Notes under the pieces: model-generated
Seen by the model: only the letters and a program-made list of their open reading frames with translations
The model's database searches: none
Told to the model about the DNA's origin: nothing
Part shown: positions 55,160-63,683 of the stretch, in pieces
How positions within the stretch are numbered: the first letter of the stretch is position 1
How the letters are laid out: every line of letters starts with the position of its first letter
Assembly (NCBI GenBank): GCA_937879855.1
Contig: CALFMO010000008.1
Location: 124,001-188,000, forward strand
Origin: an uncultured Acidobacteriaceae bacterium
GTDB lineage: Bacteria > Acidobacteriota > Terriglobia > Terriglobales > Acidobacteriaceae
DNA length: 64,000 bases
Direction of reading: 5' to 3'
Program-made: the position numbers and the translations under genes

Positions 55160-55633
55160 ATGGGCAAGGTCGTATACACTTCGAAGTCAACGATAGAACG
55201 CAAGCGCGGCCCGTTGCGTATCGCACATTTGCCAGGCGAGGCTCAGCCAGTCATCTACAGTGTGCACGGCGCGATCGCAGAGCATTATAAAGTTGACCCC
55301 GTAAAACTAAGCGAATCACACGCTGCTACGATTGACTACGTTATTTCGGCGACCGCCGGCTGAATGCTGGGCACTTTCGGAGGCGCGCTGGAAGCGCGTC
55401 AAATTGATGCCAGCGATGGCAAGCTCAGCGCGGAAGTGACCGGCGAGGTGGAAGAGGAAGATGGAGTGCTGGTCATCCGCAGGATCCATGTAGCGATGCG
55501 CCTGATTGCGCTGGAACAGACAAGAGAGAAGGTTGAGCGCGTGCACGCCATTTATGCGATGAACTGTCCCCTGTACCGGACCCTGCACAGCGCCATCCGA
55601 CTTACGTCGTCATTCCAACTGGTAGCGTCGTGA
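55160..55633 (+). CDS. OsmC-family peroxidase with in-frame UGA at the catalytic Cys position (candidate selenoprotein)
   Basis: 157 codons if the TGA at 55361-55363 is read through. The upstream part (IERKRGPLRIAHLP, VHGAIAEHYKVDPVKLSESH, IDYVISATAG) and the downstream part (MLGTFGGALEARQIDASDGK, VTGEVEEEDGVLVIRRIHV, AMNCPLYRTL) are in one frame and together make a normal-length OsmC/Ohr-like protein. The UGA is codon 68, where the family has its peroxidatic Cys (AAxxGC); the second Cys is codon 136, the expected spacing. GGAGGG precedes the start. After the UGA, 18 nt later, comes a 7-bp stem (55382-55388 with 55394-55400) and loop TGGAA. Alternatives: a nonsense mutation, or TGA-ATG reinitiation giving two chains. 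It ends a thioredoxin-like operon, consistent with redox function. Confidence 0.75.
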
Positions 55634-55798
55634 TGATTGTCCGGCCTCGACTCGAACTGGCTGTGACGTTTAGAAGAATCTTCCGAAGAGATTGTTCTCT
55701 TAGACCAAGTGGGTCTATTTCGGCATCGGCGAAAACCACACAGATGAAAGAGGCGCTTTGGCAGAAAGCAGTGGAATCAGTGTTAGCCTAGTTGCTCG

Positions 55799-56143
55799 AT
55801 GGACCACCACACAGTCGCGGCTATCAGCATCGCCGGTACATGTCTTGATGTGCTCGGTAGTCTTTATCTTGCCTACGACTTGCTGGGTGGACAGCACCGT
55901 CCGTTACGACTGCTTACCCGCAGTATTCGATGTAAGGATTGACGGTCGCCCCAATCCCGGTGACAAGCCTGTCACTAAGCCCATACGAATCGCAAATCGC
56001 CAAGGATGATCGACGTGATGGATAAAAGCGCTACAAGTAGAGGCAGCGAAGGATTGGTACTACGGCGAAGCATACCAAAGTGTCGCCAAACACCGTCAAA
56101 AAGGAGCGATCTACCAAGGCCTGATCGTGGAAGGCATTGTCTA
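55799..56143 (+). pseudogene. Possible membrane-protein remnant
   Basis: The frame from 55799 encodes 47 residues with one hydrophobic helix (VAAISIAGTCLDVLGSLYLA) and a basic end before a stop at 55942. A different frame goes on with WYYGEAYQSVAKHRQKGAIY to a stop at about 56143, which looks like a continuation after a frameshift. I do not recognise the family. The rest of 55634-56230 contains nothing I can assign. Confidence 0.3.
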
Positions 56144-56230
56144 GCATTTAATGTTTTTCAAGATTTTTTGCCGGTCTAAAAGAGTGACAGTCTTGCCGCG
56201 AGGGAGCGAATCGAACAAGGAGACCAACTT

Positions 56231-56695
56231 ATGAGCAAGCACATTACGATCTCCCCCAGAGAAGCCGCGGACCGCCTCGCCATCCGGGAGCTCGTTGAGG
56301 CCTATGCACATTGCGCCGATCGTCGCGAGGCGAACGGCCAGCTGTCTCTTTTTACGCTAGATACTCACTTTGTGGTCTACATGAACGCAAAGGATCCCAA
56401 TCCATCGCAGGAACTGCACTCACGCGAGCAACTTGCTCCGGTGTTTGCCGATCTGAACAAGTACGCTGCCACCATGCACTTCGTCGGACAGAGCACGATT
56501 CTCACGCTGACCGGCGACCGAGCCACGGGAGAGGCCTACACCCTGGCACATCACCTCACGATCGAAGGTGAAAAGCGACAGCTCATGATCGCTGCCCTCC
56601 GCTATTACGATACATTCGTGAAGATGGACGGCACATGGTTGTTTGCCGAGCGCCTGTTGTACGTTGACTGGATTGAAGAGCGCGTTCTGTCATGA
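56231..56695 (+). CDS. SnoaL-like (NTF2-fold) protein
   Basis: 154 residues, small cone-shaped NTF2/SnoaL-type domain. DRLAIRELVEAYAHCADRRE, LFTLDTHFVVYMNAKDP, THLVGQST-like MHFVGQSTILTLTGDRATGE and YDTFVKMDGTWLFAERLLYV follow the usual order. A/G-rich AAGGAGACC precedes the ATG. Function ranges from isomerase to hydratase or simple binding; no hint from its neighbours. Monocistronic by spacing. Confidence 0.85.
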   Translation: MSKHITISPREAADRLAIRELVEAYAHCADRREANGQLSLFTLDTHFVVYMNAKDPNPSQELHSREQLAPVFADLNKYAATMHFVGQSTILTLTGDRATGEAYTLAHHLTIEGEKRQLMIAALRYYDTFVKMDGTWLFAERLLYVDWIEERVLS

Positions 56696-56888
56696 CGGTG
56701 ATAAACAAAGAGGCTTGGGCCGCGTTAATGAGTGTTCCAACAGTTGGCCAAAGCGCGTCGCCAACGTCGGCGAGTGCGCGTTGTTGAGGTTTTCTCGATG
56801 AATGTCAACCTTCAATCTCGACCGGACTTGTTGCTGCTCCTGTCCTTGTGGTGGCGATTCTGTTGACTCCGGTGTTGAACCAGGATAA

Positions 56889-57443
56889 TTGGAGGCGGCT
56901 GGTGCTCGTGGTCGTCACCTTTATACAATTGTCTTATCCATTATCCGGTTGTCGCAGATCAAAAGGTGGGTGTGGCCGTCGGTTCTGTTAGCCTTGGGGA
57001 ATGCGGTTCTTGTGGTGGCGGGCAATACGTTCCCAAGCCCGACGCTGACCGGAATTCGATGGGCATTTCTCGCTGCCTTCTTTGGGCTCACGGCCACAGG
57101 CCTTTTCTCATATCTTAGGAATTCTCGTTCGGTCGCTCAGGCGGAGCTCTACACTGCTGTCAACATCTACTTATTGCTTGGGCTGCTGTGGGCGGCGATT
57201 TATCTAGCGATAGATGCTTTCTCTCCGGGTTCAATCCAGGTTGGAAGTTACTCAGCCGACCGGCAGACCGAGCTGCTGTATTTCAGCCTGGTAACGCTTT
57301 CTACGATTGGCTACGGCGATATCGTGCCGTTTAGCGGTGAGGCTCGTATATTGGCAGCACTCGAAGGGATTACCGGAGTTCTCTACATAGCGACAACGGT
57401 GGCGGTTTTGGTAGGCAGGTTCAGGAACGAATCTTGGGAGTGA
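56889..57443 (+). CDS. Ion-channel (Ion_trans_2) potassium channel family protein, N-terminus frameshifted
   Basis: 184 residues in this frame with about four membrane helices, a pore loop and the K+-channel filter LVTLSTIGYGDIVP (TIGYGD). The natural N-terminus lies upstream in other frames: ATG 56798 gives MNVNLQSRPDLLLLLSL, then a +1/-1 shift to VVAILLTPVLNQDNWRRLVL, then another near 56945 into this frame (RLSQIKRW). Either sequencing errors or a decaying gene; the pore domain itself is intact. Homologues have ~220-240 residues. Confidence 0.7.
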   Translation: MEAAGARGRHLYTIVLSIIRLSQIKRWVWPSVLLALGNAVLVVAGNTFPSPTLTGIRWAFLAAFFGLTATGLFSYLRNSRSVAQAELYTAVNIYLLLGLLWAAIYLAIDAFSPGSIQVGSYSADRQTELLYFSLVTLSTIGYGDIVPFSGEARILAALEGITGVLYIATTVAVLVGRFRNESWE

Positions 57444-57471
57444 CTGCGCTGGATCGAGAACGACGAAATTT

Positions 57472-58215
57472 ATGACAACTACAAACCAGGCGTCTTTGAA
57501 TGCGTCGATGACCGCTCCAATGGTCGGCCGAAACCGTTTCGTCATTGTGGGCGCGACTGGAATGGTCGGCGGATACGCCCTTCGCTACGCCCTCGACAAC
57601 TCAGAGGTGAAAAGCGTTACGTCAATTGGGCGGAAGAAACTTGGCATCTCGCATCCGAAGCTGGAACAGGTTCTGCATCAGAACTTCGCAGACTGTTCCG
57701 CGCTCGCAAACGTACTCTCGAACCAGGACGCGGTGGTCTATTGCCTGGGAGCCTACACAGGGTCGGTTTCGGACGACCAACTGCGTGTCATAACCGCCGA
57801 CTACGCGATCGAGTTCGCGCGAGTGTTACGTGATAGCAGTCCTGACGCCGCGTTCTCGTTCTTGAGCGGGAGTGGCGCGGATCCGACGGGACAAAGCCGG
57901 CTTGCCTTCGCTCGCTACAAGGGCCAGGCCGAGAAGGCCCTACTTGCGGTGGGATTTCCAAGCGTTTACATCTTCCGGCCGGCGTACATTTACCCCGTGG
58001 ATCCCCGAAAGGAGCCGAATTTGACCTACCGCCTCCTACGGACGATGTATCCGGTGTTTCGAGTGCTGTTCCCCAATCAGGTCATTCGGGCTGACGACTT
58101 GGCTCGGGGCATGGTCAATGTCGTTGTCCGGCCAACAGACAGGCCCCAAAGCGTAGTTCTGGAGAACCGCGATATCCGGGCCATGGTTGAGTCGTTTCAA
58201 CCTTCGCAGCAGTGA
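57472..58215 (+). CDS. NAD(P)-binding Rossmann protein (atypical SDR / NmrA-like)
   Basis: 247-residue atypical short-chain dehydrogenase. VIVGATGMVGGYALRYALDN is the glycine-rich nucleotide motif; SFLSGSGADPTGQSRLAFAR and YKGQAEKALLAVGFPSVYIF give the Tyr-x3-Lys-like (YKGQAEK) segment and the FRPAYIYPV turn of the oxidoreductase HTATIP2-type family. No signal peptide. It follows the channel gene by 28 bp. Substrate unknown; members act in quinone or sugar-nucleotide chemistry. Confidence 0.85.
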   Translation: MTTTNQASLNASMTAPMVGRNRFVIVGATGMVGGYALRYALDNSEVKSVTSIGRKKLGISHPKLEQVLHQNFADCSALANVLSNQDAVVYCLGAYTGSVSDDQLRVITADYAIEFARVLRDSSPDAAFSFLSGSGADPTGQSRLAFARYKGQAEKALLAVGFPSVYIFRPAYIYPVDPRKEPNLTYRLLRTMYPVFRVLFPNQVIRADDLARGMVNVVVRPTDRPQSVVLENRDIRAMVESFQPSQQ

Positions 58216-58680
58216 TTCAGCGAGCATCGCGGGTTCGAGCGTCAGGCGGGTCAATTTGATCCTAACTCGCAAGAGCGAAACGAAAGGGCTCAAGCCTGAT
58301 TGTGACTTGCTGAAAGGCGCGCGGGCAAATCGCCTTGTTCGTCGGAACCTAGTTTCAATAATTCAGCGGCTGGTGGCCGGAGCCTATATCGTTATTGTGG
58401 GGCACGAGAGTGCCGAACACCACGGTTCTTGACAGCCTTGACATCCAGCAATGGTCGAGTCGCTTCATTTTCAAACGGGTGACAGTCTGACACAACGGCG
58501 ACTGTCCCATAGCGAACCAGAGAAGACGAGAATTCCTGGTGCGCCGTTAGGTACAATGCGGTGGGCAGTTCGAGGTCGCCGCAGCGGAGGCGGCATTCCT
58601 TGGGAAGTGACTCCACCAGTTGTTGCGCTTTCTGGCAAAATGATTCCGGGTTACCGGAAAACTTGTGGTGAGGAATCAAA
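58216..58680. other. Intergenic region with a possible regulator remnant
   Basis: About 58430-58640 on the minus strand reads LRCGDLELPTALYLTAHQEF and then VRYGTVAVVSD, reminiscent of the C-terminus of a LysR effector domain, but no start, HTH or full frame is present. I treat it as a weak possibility only. Confidence 0.3.
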
Positions 58681-59925
58681 ATGGGAATGACTCGCCGGCA
58701 ATTCGCTCTATCTATGGCAGCTGCCACTACCTTTCGTTCTTCTCTTTTTGAACCCACGCTTTCTCCAGTGGGTGTTTCCCGAGGCGTGGTTCCAGGCAGA
58801 GTCACATGGGCGCATGATCCGGCGGCTGTGACTTGGGATGGGACAGGTTCCTGGTGGAAAGACGCCAACAACAACCGGGCGGTCATTGACCGCATGGTTT
58901 CGCGCTCTGTTCGGAATCTTACCGATCAAAAGAGCGATCCCCAGGCATGGAGTGCCATCTTCAAGTATTTCAATCGCAGTCATAGTCGCGGCGACGCCGG
59001 GTATAAGAGTGGCGAGAGAATAGCAATCAAGGCCAATCTGAACAACACAACGGATCACGGCACAATCGATCGCCTGAACTCTTCGCCCCATTTGATCTTT
59101 TCTCTTGTCCGACAATTGACTGGACCGGGACGAGTGCCACAATCATCGATCACCGTCTTCGATTCGAGCCGGTTCATCCCAAGCGATCTCTACGACAAGG
59201 TTCACCGTGAGTTTCCCGGTGTCGTGTTTGTGGACCATATCGGAGGCGATGGACGACTAAAGGCCGAGTTCAAACCCAACGCCATCCCTTTCTCAATTGA
59301 AAGCAACAATGCTAAAGGGCTCGACACCACAGTCGTTGAAGCCACCTACTTAATTGATGCTGCAGTATTGCGAGCGCATGTGAGTTCGGGCGTGACACTT
59401 TGCGCGAAGAATCTGTTCGGTGCTACGAGTATCAATCCCGACTGGCGCAAGAATGCGCACGATGGTTTCCATCACAACAAAGATGGCTCGGCAAGTTACT
59501 CCGCATTCACCGATTTTCTGGGTCATAAGGATCTCGGCGAGAAAACCATGCTTTTTCTTATCGATGGGCTCTACGGAAACGACAATGTGGATGGCCCGCC
59601 TCACCGCAAATGGAAGATGGCGCCGTTCAATGATGCGTGGCCAAATAGTATTTTCATGTCGCTCGACAGCGTAGCGATCGATTCGGTGGGCTTCGATTTT
59701 CTGACATCGGAATGGCCCGATCTCCCGGATATCGCGAATGCCGATAACTACTTGCGCGAATCTGCTTTGGCGAACGACCCACCTTCGAAGACGTTCTATG
59801 ATCCTGAACGCGACGGCATCCGATGCCGCAGCCTCGGTGTACATGAGCATTGGAATAATGGGACGGACAAGAAGTACTCGCGCAATCTTGGAAAGGCGTA
59901 CGGGATCGAGCTTTTCCAAGTCTGA
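58681..59925 (+). CDS. DUF362-domain protein, Tat-exported
   Basis: 414 residues. TRRQFALSMAAATTFRSSLF is a Tat signal. The body matches DUF362: RIAIKANLNNT, SIKVFDSSR-like ITVFDSSRFIPSDL, YLIDAAVLRAHVSSGVTLCA, KNLFGATSINPDWRKNAHDG, FLIDGLYG and DSVAIDSVGFDFLTSEWP. DUF362 proteins often accompany ferredoxin-type domains; no Cys cluster is visible here, so this is the exported, non-FeS form common in Acidobacteria and Planctomycetes. Followed 90 bp later by the CBM-like gene, perhaps in the same unit. Function unknown. Confidence 0.88.
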   Translation: MGMTRRQFALSMAAATTFRSSLFEPTLSPVGVSRGVVPGRVTWAHDPAAVTWDGTGSWWKDANNNRAVIDRMVSRSVRNLTDQKSDPQAWSAIFKYFNRSHSRGDAGYKSGERIAIKANLNNTTDHGTIDRLNSSPHLIFSLVRQLTGPGRVPQSSITVFDSSRFIPSDLYDKVHREFPGVVFVDHIGGDGRLKAEFKPNAIPFSIESNNAKGLDTTVVEATYLIDAAVLRAHVSSGVTLCAKNLFGATSINPDWRKNAHDGFHHNKDGSASYSAFTDFLGHKDLGEKTMLFLIDGLYGNDNVDGPPHRKWKMAPFNDAWPNSIFMSLDSVAIDSVGFDFLTSEWPDLPDIANADNYLRESALANDPPSKTFYDPERDGIRCRSLGVHEHWNNGTDKKYSRNLGKAYGIELFQV

Positions 59926-60015
59926 AGTAGGGACATACTTCATCCGTCACTGTCGCTGCCGCTAATTGGCGGAGCTGCAACTGCAAACAGGCTATCGATC
60001 CTCAGGGGAGGCAAG

Positions 60016-60717
60016 ATGAACCGGAGAGCGTTTTCCTTGTGCTTCACAGCGGCATTGATGCTACCGGCAATTGCGCTTTTCCAATCATTCTTAACCCGGT
60101 ACAAAGGCTTGCCTTATCACGACAGCCGCTACAGTGGCGGTCCGCAAAAAATACCGGGAAAAGTCTTCTGCGCGTTCTACGACTTGGGCGGCGAGGGAGT
60201 CGCGTATCACGACACCGACCCAAAGAATCACGGCAGCGGAGAGTTGAATCCAGCGGATGGGACCTATCTCAATGAATTTCGTATCCATGAGGGAGTAGAT
60301 ACTTCATATACGAAATTTAACCGGAAGCCGGATCCGGTTGACGACAACCCCTTCGACAAGATCGTGCCTCCTGCAGACCTTCTTTATGTTGGCTGGACCG
60401 AACCCGGAGAGTGGTTCAACATCACAGTAGATGTGACACAGTCGGGCGCATACGCGGCCGATTTCCTTTATACGTCGAACCGCGGAGGCACAATATCAAT
60501 CGATGTGAACGGAAAGGACGCCACCGGACCACTGCAGATCACCACAACAAATGATGCTGCCGATCCGATTGCCTGGCGTCAATGGCACCATTGGAATCTG
60601 GCTTCGCGATTTTTCAAAGTCCGTCTGAGCAAAGGGAAAAATGTTCTCACGGTGCACATAGTGACGAACGGAAACATGAATCTGGCTTATTTCGACCTCA
60701 AACCGGTCCACCAATGA
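60016..60717 (+). CDS. Carbohydrate-binding (CBM6/35 or malectin-like) protein
   Basis: 233 residues, N-terminal hydrophobic segment (LCFTAALMLPAIALFQSF) and one jelly-roll domain: VFCAFYDLGGEGVAYHDTDP, GTYLNEFRIHEGVDTSY, YVGWTEPGEWFNITVDVTQS, YAADFLYTSNRGGTISIDVN and FFKVRLSKGKNVLTVHIVT are typical of CBM6/CBM35-like domains. No catalytic domain is attached. GGGGAGGCAAG before the ATG is a good ribosome site. Likely binds cell-wall or plant glycans at the surface; the ligand cannot be read. Confidence 0.85.
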   Translation: MNRRAFSLCFTAALMLPAIALFQSFLTRYKGLPYHDSRYSGGPQKIPGKVFCAFYDLGGEGVAYHDTDPKNHGSGELNPADGTYLNEFRIHEGVDTSYTKFNRKPDPVDDNPFDKIVPPADLLYVGWTEPGEWFNITVDVTQSGAYAADFLYTSNRGGTISIDVNGKDATGPLQITTTNDAADPIAWRQWHHWNLASRFFKVRLSKGKNVLTVHIVTNGNMNLAYFDLKPVHQ

Positions 60718-60744
60718 AATGGAAGCTGTTCGATGGGCCACATC

Positions 60745-61599
60745 TCACTTGCGGACTTCCGTAGTTCGGTATAGCTGGGGCACTGAACGTCGCCCGCTAT
60801 TTCGGTCTCGTTCGTTGTCTTGGGCTTCGAGAGCCGCAACCCATGCTCTCGGTGTCATTCCAAGAGTCTGTCGGAAGAGTTCGACGAAGGCGCTTGGCTG
60901 CCGATAGCCGACCTCAGCCGAAATCGTTTTTACGGAACGTCCCGCTACCAGCAGCTCTATTCCTTTCATCAAACGCACCTGCCTTCGCCAAAACTCGAAA
61001 CTCGTACCAACTTCTTTGCGGAAAGTCCTTTGAATTGTTCTAACGCTTACACCGACTTTTCTACACAGCGCACTGAGTGAGGGAGCATCGGCCTGGTTTG
61101 CAATGAAAGCTTCAGCGACTCCAAGCGCTCTCGAATCCTCGGGGAGCCTGACAAACGTAGGAATTGGGGAGGCGTTGCGTAATTGGAACAAGATGAGATC
61201 CCGGAGGGCACGGTGAATATGATTTGTCGTCCGCAACTGCCCGATTCGTACCGCCTCTACCACGAGTTCGCGGAAAAACGGGGAGACGTGCAGAACGGAG
61301 CAGATCTTTGGGGCACGCGGGAGAAGGCCTCGTCTTAGATAGAGGGTCCGTATCGAGACTGTACCTGACATCCGAATTCGGTGTCGCGTGCCTGCGGGAA
61401 TCCAAACGGCGAGATTAGGAGGAGTCAGCCAGAGGCATTGACCTGCCGAGATCTCCATTACCCCGCGCGTTGCGTAGACTAGTTGGTCAGCCCCGTGAGC
61501 ATGTTCAGCAACGTTGTGTCCAGCAGGATATTCATAGGCAAGGGTGGAAATCGAAACGCCGGTCTTGGGGTCGTATTGCCTTAAGGTCCTGTGTCGCAT
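60745..61599 (-). CDS. AraC-family transcriptional regulator
   Basis: 284 residues from ATG 61599; the frame continues to 61728 but would cross the divergent promoter. An AraC-type cupin domain (YPAGHNVAEHAHGADQLVYA, LTPPNLAVWIPAGTRHRI) fills about 20-110, and the double HTH lies at about 170-265: SLSALCRKVGVSVRTIQRTF and AGRSVKTISAEVGYRQPSAF, then FRQTLGMTPRAW. The divergent VOC gene starts 64 bp away, an arrangement typical for a regulator and its target. The inducer is unknown. Confidence 0.9.
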   Translation of the reverse strand: MRHRTLRQYDPKTGVSISTLAYEYPAGHNVAEHAHGADQLVYATRGVMEISAGQCLWLTPPNLAVWIPAGTRHRIRMSGTVSIRTLYLRRGLLPRAPKICSVLHVSPFFRELVVEAVRIGQLRTTNHIHRALRDLILFQLRNASPIPTFVRLPEDSRALGVAEAFIANQADAPSLSALCRKVGVSVRTIQRTFRKEVGTSFEFWRRQVRLMKGIELLVAGRSVKTISAEVGYRQPSAFVELFRQTLGMTPRAWVAALEAQDNERDRNSGRRSVPQLYRTTEVRK

Positions 61600-61663
61600 G
61601 AGAGATATATTACGTCGTAACAGCGGTGTAGCGACAACGGCAGATTCGGTAGATACTATTGGT
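61600..61663. promoter_or_regulatory. AraC/VOC divergent control region
   Basis: 64-bp shared region between the two starts. It holds a perfect inverted repeat TTACG-T-CGTAA at 61610-61620, a candidate operator for the AraC protein. No clear sigma-70 boxes are visible. Confidence 0.45.
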
Positions 61664-62098
61664 ATGGCAAAACAGACATCCGACAGTACTCCGCGGAAAT
61701 CGAGTCTCGCGGGGCAAAGTGAGTCCATTCTGGGATCTCAAGAGCTAGTGGCTTTTGTGGCCACACGCGACCCGAGTCAAGCCAAAAAGTTCTACCGTGA
61801 CACTCTTGGGCTGGCGCTGGTTAGCGAGGACGAATTTGCACTCGTGTTTGATGCCTCTGGAACAATGTTACGAGTTACGCGAGTTCAAGAATTGGCAGCA
61901 GCGAAATACACCGTATTAGGCTGGCAGGTCCGGGACATCCTGCAGACAGCAAAGGACCTCCAGAGAGCTCACGTCATCTTGGAACGCTACCCAGGAATGC
62001 AGCAAGATGAGCTCGGTATTTGGAACTCGCCTAGCGGCGCGCGGGTCGCGTGGTTCAAAGACCCGGATGGAAACACGTTGGGCATCACGCAGTTTTGA
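61664..62098 (+). CDS. VOC-superfamily protein
   Basis: 144 residues from ATG 61664 (a longer in-frame start at 61544 would run into the AraC gene). Single VOC module: LVAFVATRDPSQAKKFYRDT, GLALVSEDEFALVFDASGTM, VLGWQVRDILQTAKDLQRA and WFKDPDGNTLGITQF. The final Glu ligand position (NxxGI) is Gly/Ile rather than the common NxLEL, so metal binding may be weak. Possible antibiotic-resistance, glyoxalase or dioxygenase-like protein; likely controlled by the adjacent AraC regulator. Confidence 0.87.
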   Translation: MAKQTSDSTPRKSSLAGQSESILGSQELVAFVATRDPSQAKKFYRDTLGLALVSEDEFALVFDASGTMLRVTRVQELAAAKYTVLGWQVRDILQTAKDLQRAHVILERYPGMQQDELGIWNSPSGARVAWFKDPDGNTLGITQF

Positions 62099-62195
62099 AC
62101 AGACAGGAACGCAGGCATGAACCTTGCTCAACTCTGGCTAGAAAGCGGCTTTTGCTGATCCGCACGCGTTCCGATTCCGCACACGGAAGGCCACG

Positions 62196-62550
62196 ATGAA
62201 GTCTGCCGCAAGAGACGATGCCGACGACCTCGTACAAGAGACCTATCTCAAGGCCTTATGCAATTTCGCATCGTTTTGGTCCGGTACCAATTTTCGCGCG
62301 TGGATGTTCCGAATCCTGAAGAACACGTTTCTGAATTCTGCTAAACACTGGATCGAAGCATGAGCGCCGCGAATCGTGGATCTGCCGCTGTATTACAGCG
62401 AGCCCTTCCTTCTTCTGAAGTGGAGGAAATGTGCTTTCTGAAGTGGAGGACATGTCGTATCAGGAGATTGCGGGAATATTGTCGATCCCGACAGAAACTG
62501 TTATGCCGCGCCTGGCCAGAGCGCGGAAGTAAATTCGCAAGTCACTCCTT
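62196..62550 (+). pseudogene. ECF sigma-factor remnant
   Basis: From ATG 62196 the first frame encodes DDADDLVQETYLKALCNFAS and TNFRAWMFRILKNTFLNSAK, region 2 of an ECF sigma factor, then stops at 62363. In another frame, VEDMSYQEIAGILSIPTETV and MPRLARARK form region 4, ended by TAA before the expected IRKSL. A near-duplicated stretch around GAAGTGGAGGA (about 62417-62450) lies at the junction. The linker and the end are both broken. Confidence 0.85.
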
Positions 62551-62563
62551 AGCGCTTACCCGA

Positions 62564-62806
62564 CTATACGGCTTGGACTCTCGCCAATAGCCATTCCTTT
62601 GGCACTGACTGAAAAATCAGTTCATCTTCAGGGACGCTAAAGTCGATACCACAGTGCAGACATGTGAACTCACACCACGATCTGGCATTGTCGCGTCCCG
62701 TGCGTTCCGGTGGCCTGTAGGAAACTACCAATGCGCCACAGTCGGGAACCGGGCAAATCGACCCTGCCGCCACCACGTCATCGCGCTCATCCCAGTTCTC
62801 TAGCAT
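62564..62806 (-). CDS. Small zinc-ribbon-like protein
   Basis: 80 residues. CPVPDCGALV and FTCLHCGIDFSVPEDELIFQ give two Cys pairs (CxxxxC and CxxC) of a zinc ribbon, followed by SVPKEWLLARV. GAGGTGA lies about 9 bp upstream of the ATG. Similar short proteins occur in Acidobacteria, but I know of no assigned function. It converges on the sigma-factor remnant. Confidence 0.75.
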   Translation of the reverse strand: MLENWDERDDVVAAGSICPVPDCGALVVSYRPPERTGRDNARSWCEFTCLHCGIDFSVPEDELIFQSVPKEWLLARVQAV

Positions 62807-63053
62807 GGAGGCTCACCTCTACGTTGCGTACTCCCGCTGTTATCAAAAACGCGCGACCGAAGGAAATATTCCCGACATTCGCCGCAATTCTTGCAAAATA
62901 GAGCGCTCTCGGCGGCTTGAGATGCCAAACCGACATATTAGCCCCGGGATCGCCGGTGGGGACGCTGGCCCCCCGGGCGGTATGGAATAAAAGATCAACA
63001 CTTTGGTTATCTCTAGTGAGTGGCAACGTGGTTTTCAAGCCAAGGAATTCAAT

Positions 63054-63452
63054 GTGAACAGTCTCAGGATAGTGAACAGTCTCAGGATGATGTTAATAGG
63101 ACTCACGATCTTGTCTACGGCATCGGCAAGGACAGTTGCACAGGTTGCGAAAGATGCGGGGACGGGGATGCAGGGGGCACATGAAATTCAGGTCACGCTT
63201 AGGAAATACGAATTTAACCCTGGCTCGCTGCGTGTCAGGAAAGGTGAACAGGTCAAGCTAGTCATGACCGCCGTGGACCACGATCACGGATTCAAGATAG
63301 ACGACTTTAACATCAATCAAAAAATCCCTAAGGGAACGACGGTTGTCGTGGAATTCACCGCTGACAAGACAGGCACTTTCCAATTTCGCTGCTCGAATGT
63401 CTGTGGTTTAGGCCATAGAAATATGAAAGGAACACTGGTAGTGGAGGAGTGA
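63054..63452 (+). CDS. Exported cupredoxin with CuA-type ligand motif
   Basis: 132 residues from GTG 63054, preceded by AAGGAA. A hydrophobic signal (MMLIGLTILSTASARTVAQ) leads to a cupredoxin domain: VTLRKYEFNPGSLRVRKGEQ, VDHDHGFKIDDFNI and FRCSNVCGLGHRNMKGTLVV. The last motif (C-x3-C-x3-H-x2-M) together with the His of DHDHGF is the binuclear CuA site of cytochrome oxidase subunit II. No transmembrane anchor or oxidase genes are present, so it is a soluble CuA-like protein. An 18-bp tandem duplication (63054-63089) offers a second GTG at 63072. Confidence 0.85.
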   Translation: MNSLRIVNSLRMMLIGLTILSTASARTVAQVAKDAGTGMQGAHEIQVTLRKYEFNPGSLRVRKGEQVKLVMTAVDHDHGFKIDDFNINQKIPKGTTVVVEFTADKTGTFQFRCSNVCGLGHRNMKGTLVVEE

Positions 63453-63504
63453 GAGAAAACCGTCCCATCCGTAGCTCACAAGAAAGAGTCCACGGCTTAA
63501 GAGA

Positions 63505-63572
63505 CCATCAGGAGGATCCATCACTACTGCTCGGTCCATCCGAAAATGACCGGCCAGGTCGTGGTGAAGTGA
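63505..63572 (+). pseudogene. C-terminal fragment of a plastocyanin-like protein
   Basis: The frame ending at the TGA 63570-63572 encodes HHYCSVHPKMTGQVVVK, the classic C-terminal copper loop (C-x2-H-x2-M) of blue copper proteins. No N-terminal part can be found upstream in any frame, so only the tail survives. It may have been replaced by the CuA-type gene just before it. Confidence 0.65.
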
Positions 63573-63683
63573 GTAAGGAGCTCTCCGTTTTGCAGCGCGA
63601 CCGTTATCGGAGCCTTTTCATTCACCGGCATTGCTGCCTCCACGCGCGTAGCCGGGAACGGAGCAGCAAAAGAAACGATTCGT

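Noticed and set aside
55364..55633. Separate 89-codon gene starting at ATG 55364
   Set aside because: It lacks a ribosome site and is the second half of the OsmC fold, in frame with the part before the UGA; I describe it as one gene, with reinitiation noted as an alternative.
58392..58895. 167-codon minus-strand frame
   Set aside because: Its first half is antisense to the DUF362 gene; only the last part hints at a LysR tail, too weak for a gene call.
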